The translations under genes and the position numbers were made by a program. A DNA stretch of 64,000 nt from Cannabis sativa (taxonomy: Eukaryota; Streptophyta; Magnoliopsida; Rosales; Cannabaceae), in contig NC_083607.1 in the NCBI RefSeq assembly GCF_029168945.1, positions 36,875,257-36,939,256 of the forward strand, given 5' to 3'. Shown in pieces: positions 1 to 12,129 of this stretch (position 1 is its first letter; every line of letters begins with the position of its first letter). The notes under the pieces are model-generated. The model worked only from the letters and a program-made list of their open reading frames with translations. It was not told the origin of the DNA and searched no databases.

Positions 1-3000
1 TATTTATTTAAAATTTCCAATTTAGAATGAAAAATTCTAAATATAAATTTTTATTTAATATTTATAAATTTTACTTAGATGGATATGAAAATAACATGAA
101 TTATTTCCATCTTAGTAATAATTTCCAATAAATATTTAGAAAAATATTCAATTTAAGTTGTTACAAAATTAATTTAAATTAATTTACAACTCAAATTTAA
201 TTTTCTATAAATATATATTGCATTTCGAAAAATTAAAGTATTCTAGGACACAATTTTCGAAAATGCATGTTAAAATAAAAAATTAATCCTGGAAAAATTA
301 TTCTAATTTAATGTTGGCCCAAAATTAATTAATAAAATTAATTTACAACAAAAAATATAATTTTCCTATTTAATTAAATATATAAGAAAAATTTCAAATA
401 TTTAAGTATGATGATGAAAATCAACTTAAATATTAATTTTCTATTTAATTAAATACACTAGAAAAATACTTCAAGCAAAAATATCATCTATCTAGATTTT
501 TCTTTGACTAATTAATTCAATTTCTAATAATATACTTTAATTCAATTTATTTTAATTAATCATTAAATGAAAAAATTATTGATTTAAGTTGGTCCAAAAT
601 TAAAATAAATAATTTACAACTTTAATCTATTTTTCAAATAAAATTCGAAATTCCAGCATTTAAGAAATGCAATTTCGAAATTTGATTAATAAAATAAAGA
701 AAAAAAATATATTTTGAAAATTATTTAAATTTAGTTGAAAAAATAAATTTCAACTAAAAATAATTTTCTATTTAATTAAGTGTCATGAAAAAGAAATATT
801 TAAGTATCATGATGAAAATCGACTTAGATATTTAATTTTCAAATTAATTAAATGTATTAAATTCAAGAAATAAATAATTACGTGTAGAGAAGGCTTAATT
901 ATTAATCTCTAGTTTAATACTAGGAAAAAATATACTTAAAATAAATTGTACCAAAATTAATTATTTAAATAATTAATTTCACAATTTATAATATTTTCCT
1001 ATTTAATATTAGAAATAATAAGTAGTCTAGAAATAACTATCTAGAAAATATCTTATTTGACTAAGTATCTTTTCCACAAAATTTGAAAAAATATCTAATT
1101 TAAGTTGTATTAGAAAAAATCTAGAACTTAAATATTTTCAAATTTAAATTTAATTAAATATCAAAAATTAAGTTGTAACTACTTAATTTGAAAATATTCC
1201 ATTTTAAGTTAATATTCGAAAAGATATTAACTTAAAAAATATCTAAAGAATCTTAATAACCAGTGCCTAAAATTCCTCAACTTAATTTTGAAATTTGAAA
1301 TTCAAAAGATATTCATATTTAAGTTGGTTAGTTGTAGATAACTAAATATCAACTTAAATAGGAATATTTAATGAAAAATTTAAATTAAGCTCCATAAAGA
1401 ATCTAGATGGTTATAATTCTATATTTAATTAAATACAAGAAAATACATATAGTTTAGCTTAGAATAAAGAATTCTTTAAACTATAATTTTCTTAAATTAA
1501 TTTCAAAATAAATGAAATTAATTATGCTGCTAATCAATTTTATTAGGTTAAACTAGTTTAATTAACCTAGTACAGTTATTCAAATCAGGCAAATGGGCCT
1601 TCACAATTGGGGTGGTTCATGTGAGGGGGTGCTGGGTTCAGTATGTCGTACCCACTACTATGGCTCCCAACTCTCACACAAGACTCAAAAGAGAGGAATT
1701 TAACCTTAAAATGAACAACTGTTATTAATTGAATAGGCCCAAAAACTAAATGGGCCTAAATAAATTCTATCAAGAACTATGATAATTTATTTTAGCAACA
1801 ACAACCTATATGCATCTATAATAAAATTAAACACATAGGCTCACACAGGTACACTTTGGATGGGTCCTATCATGTTGCTAGGTCATACACAGATGAAAGA
1901 AGATTGTAAATATACCTGTTACAAATTATTATCTTGACCAAGGGAGCCATCAGATCAATAGATCTGGCAAAAGGTTACCATGACTATTTGCAATCAAGTA
2001 ATAATAGGTTTTGAAAACTTACACACAAGCTAAAACACATACTTTTGCAACAAGGTTAGCTGGATAGTTGGATGTAGGATTTATTTAATTTTAAATTAAA
2101 TTATTAATTTTCGAAATAATTAATTAAATAAAAAAATAATTTTTCGAAAATTTTAAAAAAAATTGAATAATTCGAAAATTTTAAAAAAAAAATTAATTTA
2201 AAATTAAACCTACAATTTCGAAAAATTAGGTTTCAACCAACCTAAATATCATTTCAAAAATTTGCTAACTACTTTTAAATGTTATTTTATAAATAAAAAT
2301 TAAATAAAAAATTAGAAAAGATAAATGAATATCTTTTTTAGATTTTAAATGTAATTTAAATAAATAAAATAACAAAATTTAAAAGTTAGCAAAATATCTT
2401 ACATCCTTTAAAAATTACATGATTATAGTTATCTTATTTTAAATTTAAATAAGGTCAATTTATTAAAAAAAAAATTAATTTTAAATATTTTAAATCTGAC
2501 CTTAAATTTAAAAATAAGATAAGATATAATCAAATTTTAAAATAAGATAGATTATTAAGCAAAAAGATAGATACTAACTATTTTCAAATTCAAATTACAC
2601 TAATATCTTGAATTAAATTTAAAAAATATTAAATTAATTCAAAATGATAATTAGAATTGAATTAGGAATAGTAATAGTATAAATACAGAACTACACAAAA
2701 AATAGGAAGTTAATTCCATGAAAAAACATGAAAAAACGAAGAAAAACGAAAAAATTGTGAGTTGTACGAACAGTTTTCGCAATCGCAGGAAAATTTCAGC
2801 AGAGCTCCGATTTTTCCGAATCTTCAAAAAATCATAACTAATTCAAATTAAATCGAAATTGAGTTCTGTAAAAAAGTAACTTGCTTAATTTTTTCCATAC
2901 TATCCAATAAAAATAATTCCAGAAACAGATATTCAATTATTTTTAACGAAAATTCACAAACACCAATCAATCATCAAATAACACTCAATACAACATGATA

Positions 3001-3080
3001 CCATCCAAAAACAAACAAACAATCGTTTTAAAGTCCAAATTTCTTGCAAGTAAATCAATTACCATGGCTCTGAGGCCAGT
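1..3080 (-). mobile_element. Angela-like Copia element 1: internal leader (left end outside window)
   Basis: Very AT-rich non-coding sequence that is the first 3 kb inside a minus-strand Copia element, read from its 5' LTR (3081-4972) toward position 1. It is collinear with the leaders at 12130-15386 and 27434-30540. A less AT-rich block at 1590-1900 (containing gggccttcacaattgggg) recurs in the other copies. No coding ORF is visible. Gag/pol remnants and the 3' LTR would lie left of the window. Identity as a retrotransposon leader is firm from the adjacent PBS and LTR; the lineage name is an inference. Confidence 0.85.
3062..3078 (-). other. Primer binding site of Copia element 1
   Basis: On the minus strand this reads TGGCCTCAGAGCCATGG, two bases (AC) after the LTR end. 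Copia elements of plants usually carry TGGTATCAGAGC, complementary to initiator tRNA-Met; here TA is replaced by CC. The same variant is present in element 2 (15368-15384). Confidence 0.75.
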
Positions 3081-4972
3081 TGTTGGAATTGATTTTACCA
3101 GGATCTTAGATCTACTCACAAGTATGTTGATTAACACCCTAAATATGAACTTTCTAAAACGATGAAATAAACACATATAAAGTTTAGGAAACCTTACATT
3201 GGGTGCAGGAAAAATATGACTCCTTCCGTTCAGATATCTAGCCCTTGATTCCTTTCTGTAGCAGAGCATTATAGATATCTGAACCTGGATCTCTTTCTCT
3301 GAATCTTTGATGCTGAAACTTCCTTTTGCTGAATGTCTTTCTTCACGATCTTCCTCACTATGATTGAGGTATCACTTGCTGTGTGTGGGCACTACTCATA
3401 CACTAAGGATTTCGAAATTCAAGAGGGAAGAGAAAGAAGAAGTGGCAGCTAAAGATAGGGAGAGAGAAAGGCTCAGGTTTTTCTCTGAAGGAAAAATAGA
3501 AAATTTAAGTGTAAATTTCCTGAAGCCTTCACTATCTATTTATAGCATTCCACTAGGGTTATGTTTGAATTATTTGGCATTAAAATAATGAAAATATCAG
3601 AGGGAAAACCCTACAAAAGTGGCCGGCCATGCAAGGTGGATTTGGGCCTCACTATTTGCAATTTTACAGTTTTACCTTTTCTGCATCTGATTTTCTCAAA
3701 AACGCCAATTTTCTAATTCAACCATTTAAATGTCAATTCTAACTACTTAATAACTATAAATAATTATTAAATAATATTGTCATTTATCATATTTATTAAT
3801 TGAACCATACAAAGTATCATAATTAACAAATATGCCCCTAAAATTCTTTCTTTACAATTTCGCCCTTACTTAGTGAAAAATTCACAAATAGACATAGTCT
3901 AAATTGAGAATTATAATTGATTAATCAAAACTAATTATATGAGTCTTACAAGCAATATTATCTCAACTAGTGCGGGGACCATGGATCTATATAACCGAGC
4001 TTCCAATAAGTAGATCAAGAATTTATTACTAAAATTCACTAACTTATTAATTCTTCGTTGAATCCACGCATAGAACTTAGAATTGCACTCTCAGTATATA
4101 GAATGCTCTATATGTTCCACCATATAGACACATCATTAGTTATCCATTGTTATAATCCTAATTTGATCAATGATCCTCTATATGAATGATCTACACTGTA
4201 AAGGGATTAAATTACCGTTACACCCTACAATGTATTTATTCCTTAAAATACTTGACCCCGTATAAATGATATTTCAGCTTATGTGAAATGAGTACTCCAC
4301 CATTTATGTTCGTTTGGTCAAGCTCGAAGGAGATCATCCTTTGCTTACTATTCGCTAGATAGAAGCTATAGATTCCATATTTATGATAGCGCTCCCACTC
4401 AATTGCACTACCGTGTTCCCAAAATGTACGTATCACCCTGACCTAAAAGTAGGCTTAACTAACAAATCAAAGAACACGAATAGCCTTTCAAGATTGAGCC
4501 TAATCATAACAGGATTAAGAACATTTGATCTAGGATCAAGTAGGTGATACTGACTTGAATAGATATTACGGTAAGTTTAATAAATCTAAGTCAAAGTTCA
4601 ATATCGGTCCCTTCCGATGCATACTCCATGCATCCAACCTGAGCTTTACTTTAACCAATGCTCTGGAAAGAACATAGCACTTCTCCAAATGCAAGTAAAC
4701 TCTGTTGTAGATTATCATATTAGTAAAACCCTATGTCTGATAAATCTAGGAAACTTTATTCACATAGTCATGTTTACTTTCCAATGTGTTGACGGCACAA
4801 TAAACAGGATCAAGTATGTGAAAAGGGTTTCAGATGAATTTATACATTATGTATATATAATCATGAAATAAATTATGTGAACCATGCAACATTAAATGTT
4901 ATTTCTGATCTATATTAATAAGTAAATCTGATTATATTGAAATGAGTTTTATTTAGGGCGTAAAACCCAACA
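3081..4972 (-). repeat. 5' LTR of Copia element 1 (LTR A)
   Basis: A 1892-bp LTR bounded by TGTTGG and CCAACA. On the minus strand it starts TGTTGGGTTTTACGCCC and is followed by the PBS at 3062-3078, so it is the 5' LTR. It inserted into the interior of outer element 0: the base after 4972 resumes leader sequence (aggttgtattttcttct) matching 30498-30515 of element 3. It belongs to the same subfamily as the LTRs at 7081, 15387 and 23742, but is more diverged from them than those at 7081 and 15387 are from each other. Confidence 0.88.
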
Positions 4973-7080
4973 AGGTTGTATTTTCTTCTAATATTTATTT
5001 TAAATATATATTTATTTAATTAAAATTTCCAATTTAGAATAAAATATTCTAAATATAAATTTTAATGTAATATTTATAAATTATACTTAGATGGATAAAT
5101 AACGTGAATTATTTCCATCTTAGTAATAATTTCCATAAATATTTAGAAAATTATTCAATTTAAGTTGTTTCAAAATTAATTTAAATTAATTTACAACTCA
5201 AATTTAATTTTCTATAAATATATATTGCATTTCGGAAATGCTTTAAAATAAAATAAAAATAAATCCTGGAAAATTACCTTAATTTTATGTTGGCCTAAAA
5301 TTAATAAAAATAATTTTCAACAAAAAATATAATTTTCCTATTTAATTAAATATCTAAGAAAAATTTCAAATATTTAAGTATCATGATTAAAAATCAACTT
5401 AAATATTAATTTTCTATTTAATTAAATACACGAGAAAAATACTTCAAGCAAAACAGATAATATCTATCTAGACTTTCATAGACTAATTAATCCAATTTCT
5501 AATTATAATATATTTTAGTTCATTTATTTTAATTAATCATTAAATGAAAAAATCAATGATTTAAGTTGGTCCAAAATTAAATAAATAATTTCCAACTTTA
5601 ATCTATTTTTCAAATAAAATTCGAAATTTCTGCATCAAGGTGATGCAATTTCGAAATTTTGAGAAATGATCAATAAAATAAAATAAAATATATATTGAAA
5701 ATTATTCAAACTTAAGTTATTCTGAAATAAGATTCCAAACTTAAAATTATTTTCAACTTTAATTAAATAACATGAAAATAACAATATTAAAGTATCATGA
5801 TGAAAATCAACTTAGATATTGAAATTTTAATTTAATTAAATGTATTAAATTCAAGAAATAAATAATTAAGTAAAGAGGAAACTTAATTATTAATTCTAGT
5901 TTAATACTAGGAAAATATAGTAAACTTAGATTGTACCAAAATTAATTATGAGACAATTAATTTCACAATCAATGATATTTTCCTCTTTAATATTAGAAAT
6001 AATAACTAGTACTAGAAATAACTATCTAGAATATATCATTGACTAAGTGTTTTTCTAAAATTAACTTTAAAATATTACATGAAAAATAAATTTCATATAT
6101 TTTAAAAGTTAATTATGTTGCTAATTCAATTTTAATTAGGTTAGACTAATATAATTAACCTAATACAATTATTTAAATAAGGCAAATGGGCCTTCACAAT
6201 TGGGGTAGTTCATGTGAGGGGGAGCTAGGTTCAGTATGTCGTACCCACTTCTATTGGCCCCCAACTCTCACACAAGGCCCAAAAGAGAGTAATTTAACCT
6301 TAAAATAAGCAATTGTTATTCATTGAATAAGCCCAAATCTAATAGGGCCTAAATAAAATTACTTATGTCAAAATTTATTTTAGCAACCTAGTCCATTTAC
6401 TTAGTAAAAACTTAAATGGGCTTCCTATATGCATCTAAGCCCAAAAGCAAACATATAGGCTCACACAGGTCAAATGATTTGGATGGGCCCTATCATGTTA
6501 CTAGGTTTACACAGATGAAAGAAGTACAAAATTTACCTGTTACAAATTATTTATAAGATCTATTGACAATTGGACTACGATTAAAATCAGATCATTGGAT
6601 CTGTCAACAAGTTAATCATAGCAATTTAGATCAGATAAATAATAGGTTTGTTAAAAAATTTTGAATAAACAATATAAATAAACAAACATTGTTCATGTAA
6701 CAGATGTGAAATAAGATATTAATATAATTAAATTATTATTCTTAAACTAACCAAATAAAGGAAACTAATTTTAAAATATCTAGGTTTATTTGAATCAAAT
6801 TAAATTAAATATCTAATAAGATCAATGATTTGAAAGGAAAGAATCTCCAATATCACTTTCAGATCTTATAATTTAATAAAATAAACCAATTTTAAAATAG
6901 ATTTGGTTAGATAATTATTATTTTAGGAATAAATAATAAATGAATAATAATTACCATAATTATATGTCAAAATATCTCAAATTAAGCAATATTCAAATCT
7001 CTACAAAAATATCTATGTTATTTAAATATTTAAGATATGATTTATAAATTTCTAATAAGGAAAAAATGATATATATATAT
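4973..7080 (-). mobile_element. Interior of outer Copia element 0, left piece
   Basis: AT-rich leader sequence of the outer minus-strand Copia element whose 5' LTR is at 18093-20005. It is collinear with 28390-30500 of element 3 in reverse. Element 2 inserted on its right side (TSD TATAT at 7076-7080 and 17284-17288) and element 1 on its left. No gene is present. Confidence 0.8.
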
Positions 7081-8976
7081 TGTTGGAAATTATTTTACCA
7101 GGATCTTAGATCTACTCACAAGTATGTTTATTAACACCCTAAATATGAACTTTCTAAGACGATGAAATAAACACATATAAAGTTAAAGAAACCTTACATT
7201 GGGTGCAGCGGAATATAATGGCTCCTTCCGTTCAGATATCTAGCCCTTGATTCCTTTCTGTAGCAGAGCATTATCAATATCTGAACCTGGATCTCTTTCT
7301 CTGAATCTTTGATGCTGAATCTCCTTTGCTGATGATCTTTCTTCACGATCTTCCTCACTATGATTGAGGTATTGCTTGATGTGTGTGGGCACTACTCATA
7401 CACTAAGGATTTCGAAATTTCAAGAGGGAAGAGAAAGAAGAAGTGGCAGCTAAAGATAGGGAGAGAGAAAGGCTCAGGTTTTTCTCTGAAGGAAAAATAG
7501 AAAATTTTAGTGTAATTTTCCTGAAGCCTTCACTATCTATTTATAGCATTCCACTAGGGTTAGGTTTGAATTATTTGGCATTAAAATAATGAAAATATCA
7601 GTTTAAATTTCCTACAAAAGTGGCAGGCCATACACTTAGTGGATTGGGCCTTGCTTTTTGCAATTTTGCAATTTTAACACCTTTTGTATCTGATTTTCTC
7701 AAAAATGCCAATTTCTTAATTCAACCATTTAAATGCCAATTCTAACTATTTAATAACTATAAATAATTATTAAATAATATTGTCATTTATCATATTCATT
7801 AATTGAACCATACAAAGTATCATAATTAACAAATATGCCCCTATAAACTCTTTCTTTACAATTTCGCCCTTACTTAGTGAAAAATTCACAAATAGACATA
7901 GTCTAATTTGAGAATTATAATTGATTAATCAAAACCAATTACATGAGTCTTACAAGCAATATTATCTCAACTAGTGGGGGGACCATGGGTCTATATAACC
8001 GAGCTTCCAATAAGTAGATCAAGAATTTAGCACTAAAATTCACTAACTTATTAATTCTTCGTTGAATCCACACATAGAACTTAGAATTGCACTCTTAGTA
8101 TATAGAATGCTCTATATGTTCCACCATATAGACACATCATTAGTTATCCATTGTTATAATCCTAATGTGATCAATGATCCTCTATATGAATGATCTACAC
8201 TGTAAAGGGATTAAATTACCGTTACACCCTACAATGTATTTATTCCTTAAAACACTTGACCCCGTATAAATGATATTTCAGCTTATGTGAAATGAGTACT
8301 CCACCATTTATGTTCGTTTGGTCAAGCTCGAAGGAGATCATCCTTTGCTTACTATTTACCAGATAGAAGCTATAGATTCCATGTTTATGCTAGCGCTCCC
8401 ACTCAATTGCACTACCGTGTTCCCAAAATGTACGTATCACCCTGACCTAAAAGTAGGCTTAACTAACAAATCAAAGAACACGAATAGCCTCTCGAGATTG
8501 AGCCTAATCATATCAGGATTAAGATCATTTGATCTAGGATCAACTAGGCGATATTGACTTGAATAGATATTACGGTAAGTTTAATAAATCTAAGTCAAAG
8601 TTCAATATCGGTCCCTTCCGATGCATACTCCATGCATCCAACCTGAGCTTTACTTTAACCAATGCTCTGGAAAGAACATAGCACTTCTCCAAATGCAAGT
8701 AAACTCTGTTGTAGATAATCATATCAGTAAAACCCTATGTCTGATAAATCTAGGAAACTTTATTCACATAGTCATGTTTACTTTCCAATGTGTTGACGAC
8801 ACAATAAACAGGATCAAGTATGTGAAAAGGGTTTCAGATGAATTTATACATTATGTACATATAATCATGAAATAAATCATGTGAACCATGCAACATTAAA
8901 TGTTATTTCTGATCTATATTAATAAGTAAATCTGATTATATTGAAATGAGTTTTATTTAGGGCATAAAACCCAACA
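7081..8976 (-). repeat. 3' LTR of element 2 (LTR B)
   Basis: A 1896-bp LTR, TGTTGG...CCAACA on the plus strand. It is the 3' LTR because the base next to 8976 begins the polypurine tract (minus strand AGTGCAAGTGGGAGTT). A TATA-like box (minus strand GCTATAAATAG) lies near 7537-7547. Compared with 15387-17283 I see substitutions near 7661, 8029, 8098 and 8717 and a one-base indel near 8431. Confidence 0.9.
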
Positions 8977-8992
8977 AACTCCCACTTGCACT
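8977..8992 (-). other. Polypurine tract of element 2
   Basis: Minus-strand AGTGCAAGTGGGAGTT lies immediately upstream of the 3' LTR. The plus-strand element 3 has the equivalent AGTGCAAGTGGGAATT just before its 3' LTR at 33613. Confidence 0.8.
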
Positions 8993-11340
8993 AATATAAA
9001 ACAAAAAGTGTGTTTCAAATAATCTCAACACCTTGATATACAAATCAAGTGTAGTAGTAGTAAACTCCTCGTAATAGGATCTGAAAGGTTGAATTAACCA
9101 CAACCTTTTCTCCACCATTACTCTTCCTTAATCACAAAATCATTGATAATGTGAAATTCCTCTCTATATGTCTTACTCTCTTGGGATACTGGATTCTATA
9201 CCTTTGGCAACTACTTTTGGTTAATCAGGAAATTAACACTAGTAGTTTAAGGCAATTCGGAATGGTGCCAAAGATGTATAGAACTTTCCTTAGACTGAAT
9301 AAGTACCTTTCCTGCAACTTTAACATTCAGTTCCTCTCTGGTAGACCTAGAGACTTCAGATAGGTTTTTACACTTCTCCAAAATCACTATTCCACCCCCA
9401 GAGTAACCACCATCTTATCAGAAAGATTTACTAGCACAAAGGCAAATTTCGAAATCTGACATGGTGTAGTCTAAGAGTTTTAAACACACCCTTATAGACT
9501 AACATATAGTTCCTCTTCTTAATCTTAGGATTTACTTGATTGTCTTCCAATGTTCTTCTCCTGGATTAATCTGATACCTACTCATTACTCCCACTCAACA
9601 GCAGGTGTCTGGTCTAAGGCATACAAAGCATATCTAAGACCTCTCACTGTTGATATAAGAAATTCTTTCATGGCTTTATCTTTTCTGGAATAGTTAAGAC
9701 TTTTCCTTAGATAAAGAAAATCTATGCCTAAGAAGTTGTGAAGCTTCTATAGATTTCTATTAGAAAGAAAATGCTTCAGCATCTTACTAAAGTAAGTTGC
9801 TTGCATTAGAGTAAGTAATTACCAGGTATACCACAAGCCATAGGTTTAGTTAAACTCAAACCTATAATACTAGGAACAGGAAGTTTTGTTAAGTCCATTG
9901 AATGGACTTATAAACGAAGATTTCCTTTTATGTCCTTGTAATAGAAAACTTTAGGTTACTCCATGTGAATGGATTAAACCATAGTTCTATTGGCTTTCTT
10001 CTTAGTTTCTTATCTTGACAATCCATTACTTGTTTAAACTCACAATGGATTTTAATCACTAGTGTCTCCCAAGTCATAAGAAGGTGAGTTCCTAGAAACT
10101 CTCCCACTACGACGAGGTACCGTGAATTATGTCAAAGAAAATTAAATGGTATTGATCTCTTCGGTTGTGACAAGACAACAGAGGCAGTGGGATCATCATA
10201 TGTTATATAAGATGATAGAACACTTTTGGAATCAAGAAAAATATCTCCTTTATTTACTACTTGTTTTCAAACTTAGTCATTATCTTAGAAAAGTAGTATT
10301 TGTTTGAACAAACACTTTCTTATCTATTGACAATGGGATGGTCCACCCCTAATCACTTAGAATAGCTAAGAAACCATGGTTAACAGTTCTAGCTTTTCTT
10401 AAGATTTTGATTAGGTCATCCATGAATCTAGTAATGATTTACATTAAGTATACAACCATTACATCATTCTGAAATTGTATTACCATAGAAGGATTTAGGC
10501 AACGACTAGTAACTAATCATCAACATGCAACTCGAAATTTACGGGAGGTAAGTTTGGATATAATTCAAAAATCAATTTAATGATCTTTGAACTGCATATC
10601 TACTAACTATTTCTCCACCCCTATCAGTTCGCAAGATCTTTAACCACTTACCTTAATGGTTTTAACCATTGCTAGAAATTAATGAAAATTTTCAAACATT
10701 TCAAATTTCTTTGCTAAAAGGTATAATCTAGAGTTATCGTTTTAAGAATACAACGAAAAACTCATATCCACCCCTGAATGTACATCCATCTGCGAATGAG
10801 ATGAACTACTTTCAGTGGATATAGGCATATTAACTCTTTGCAGAGATTGATCATGTCAAAGTCACTATGAACAAGATACAAATGCCATAGATTAAAAAAA
10901 TGGTAGTGTCTATTGATGACATAGGTTTAGTTACATCAAAGAGTTCTTAGAATACTGCAAGTGGATCCTGGTCACAGAATACCTAACTCATATTCCATAC
11001 AGTTTTAATCCATTAATAAAAGATGGATATTAAACACTTGAGAAAGTGTAACTGTATTGTATCTGGAATTAGAAATATAAGAAAATTTCTATTTGGATTC
11101 TAAAATTAAAGTCAAAGACTTAAATTCAACCAAATATAATGAGTAATTCTTTCTTGGACCACCACTACTACTACAAACTCTAAGTCAGATTTGCCCATAC
11201 AAGTAGGAGATTTCTAAGATTGAGGATTTATATCAATTGGGAATATAATTTCGGGATTATAATCATATGCGTCATATAAAATGACATGAAATGATTTATA
11301 GACCATTCATCCAATGATATGTTTTTAAAGCTAATTCGAA
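8993..11340 (-). pseudogene. Decayed Copia pol of element 2
   Basis: Read on the minus strand, this stretch holds scattered Copia polyprotein remnants without a continuous frame. The clearest is KILRTDRGG (integrase second aspartate region) at about 10611-10640. The region runs integrase, then reverse transcriptase/RNase H toward 8993, the Copia order. Element 3 (31300-33598) shares many of the same lesions, so the decay predates the spread of both copies. No product is expected. Confidence 0.7.
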
Positions 11341-11389
11341 ATGAATAAGCTAAGAGGAATTAGGATAATTTCGTTTATAAATAAGAATC

Positions 11390-12100
11390 CAACGATGCTT
11401 CGATTAGCGAAAGACAAAGTAATCTTATTTATGTAATCTTCTTGTTTCATATTGTAAAAATACTAGTCTAAGGTGTCATCAATTGATGAACAGCTAGATG
11501 TTGCATATACAATATTTATCTTTCGAGATCTTACACTATTATGTATGTCTAATGGTGAAAATCCATTAGGGATTTATCTCATTAGAAAAACAAACATGTT
11601 AGACCAACAATGAAGATTCGAAATTAAACTACAACTTAATAACAGAAAATAACATGGTTCAATATAAATTCATACACAATTCAGAAATTATAAGTATATA
11701 GCAAGTAGGAATGACAAGTGAAAATACTAAAGCTTACAATCCTAAATAATTTCCAAGGTTTTCAACAAACTGATATCAGTGTCCCGTTTAGGCGAGAGTC
11801 AAAGCTACCATTCATTGAATAGAGTTGTCAGCTCGTCTAAAATGTTAAACATTCTAGCAACCTTTTATTCGATCAAGATTGGAATTCAGCGTTGTCCCGT
11901 TTAGGCGAGAGTCAAGGCAATTCTATCTTATGAGCTTCCACCATTGTTTCATAATTTGCAAGTCAAGTATGGTCGCCACCATTAGGGTGATCCATACCAT
12001 ACAAAACACTTACAAACTACTTATCATGCGAGGTTAAACGGTGCGAAATTGCTAATGAACGTTCCTCCATTAGGGAGGATTACTCACTAAAACAAACGCG
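11390..12100 (-). other. Conserved hairpin patch of element 2
   Basis: Three short stem-loops share an identical five-base loop (CTAAT on the minus strand) but have different stems: 12063-12079 (TCCTCC/GGAGGA), 11967-11997 (CACC/GGTG plus an outer GTATGG/CCATAC stem) and 11559-11575 (AAATCC/GGATTT). A fourth, weaker one is at 11399-11411 (TTCG/CGAA). A direct repeat with core CGCCTAAACGGGACA occurs at 11893-11915 and 11780-11802. The patch lies where gag would be expected. Function is unknown. Confidence 0.6.
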
Positions 12101-12129
12101 GTGTAAAACCCACAATGGAGATCGAATGT

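Noticed and set aside
4617..4871. 84-codon frame (MHTPCIQPELYFNQCSGKN...) present in four LTR copies (also 8621, 16928, 23843 minus)
   Set aside because: It lies inside LTRs antisense to the elements; copies share it by descent, differences look random, and the other LTR subfamily (18093, 33613) lacks it.
11390..12100. Possible CRISPR-like array from repeated CTAAT hairpins
   Set aside because: Stems differ, spacing is irregular, and the setting is a plant retrotransposon.
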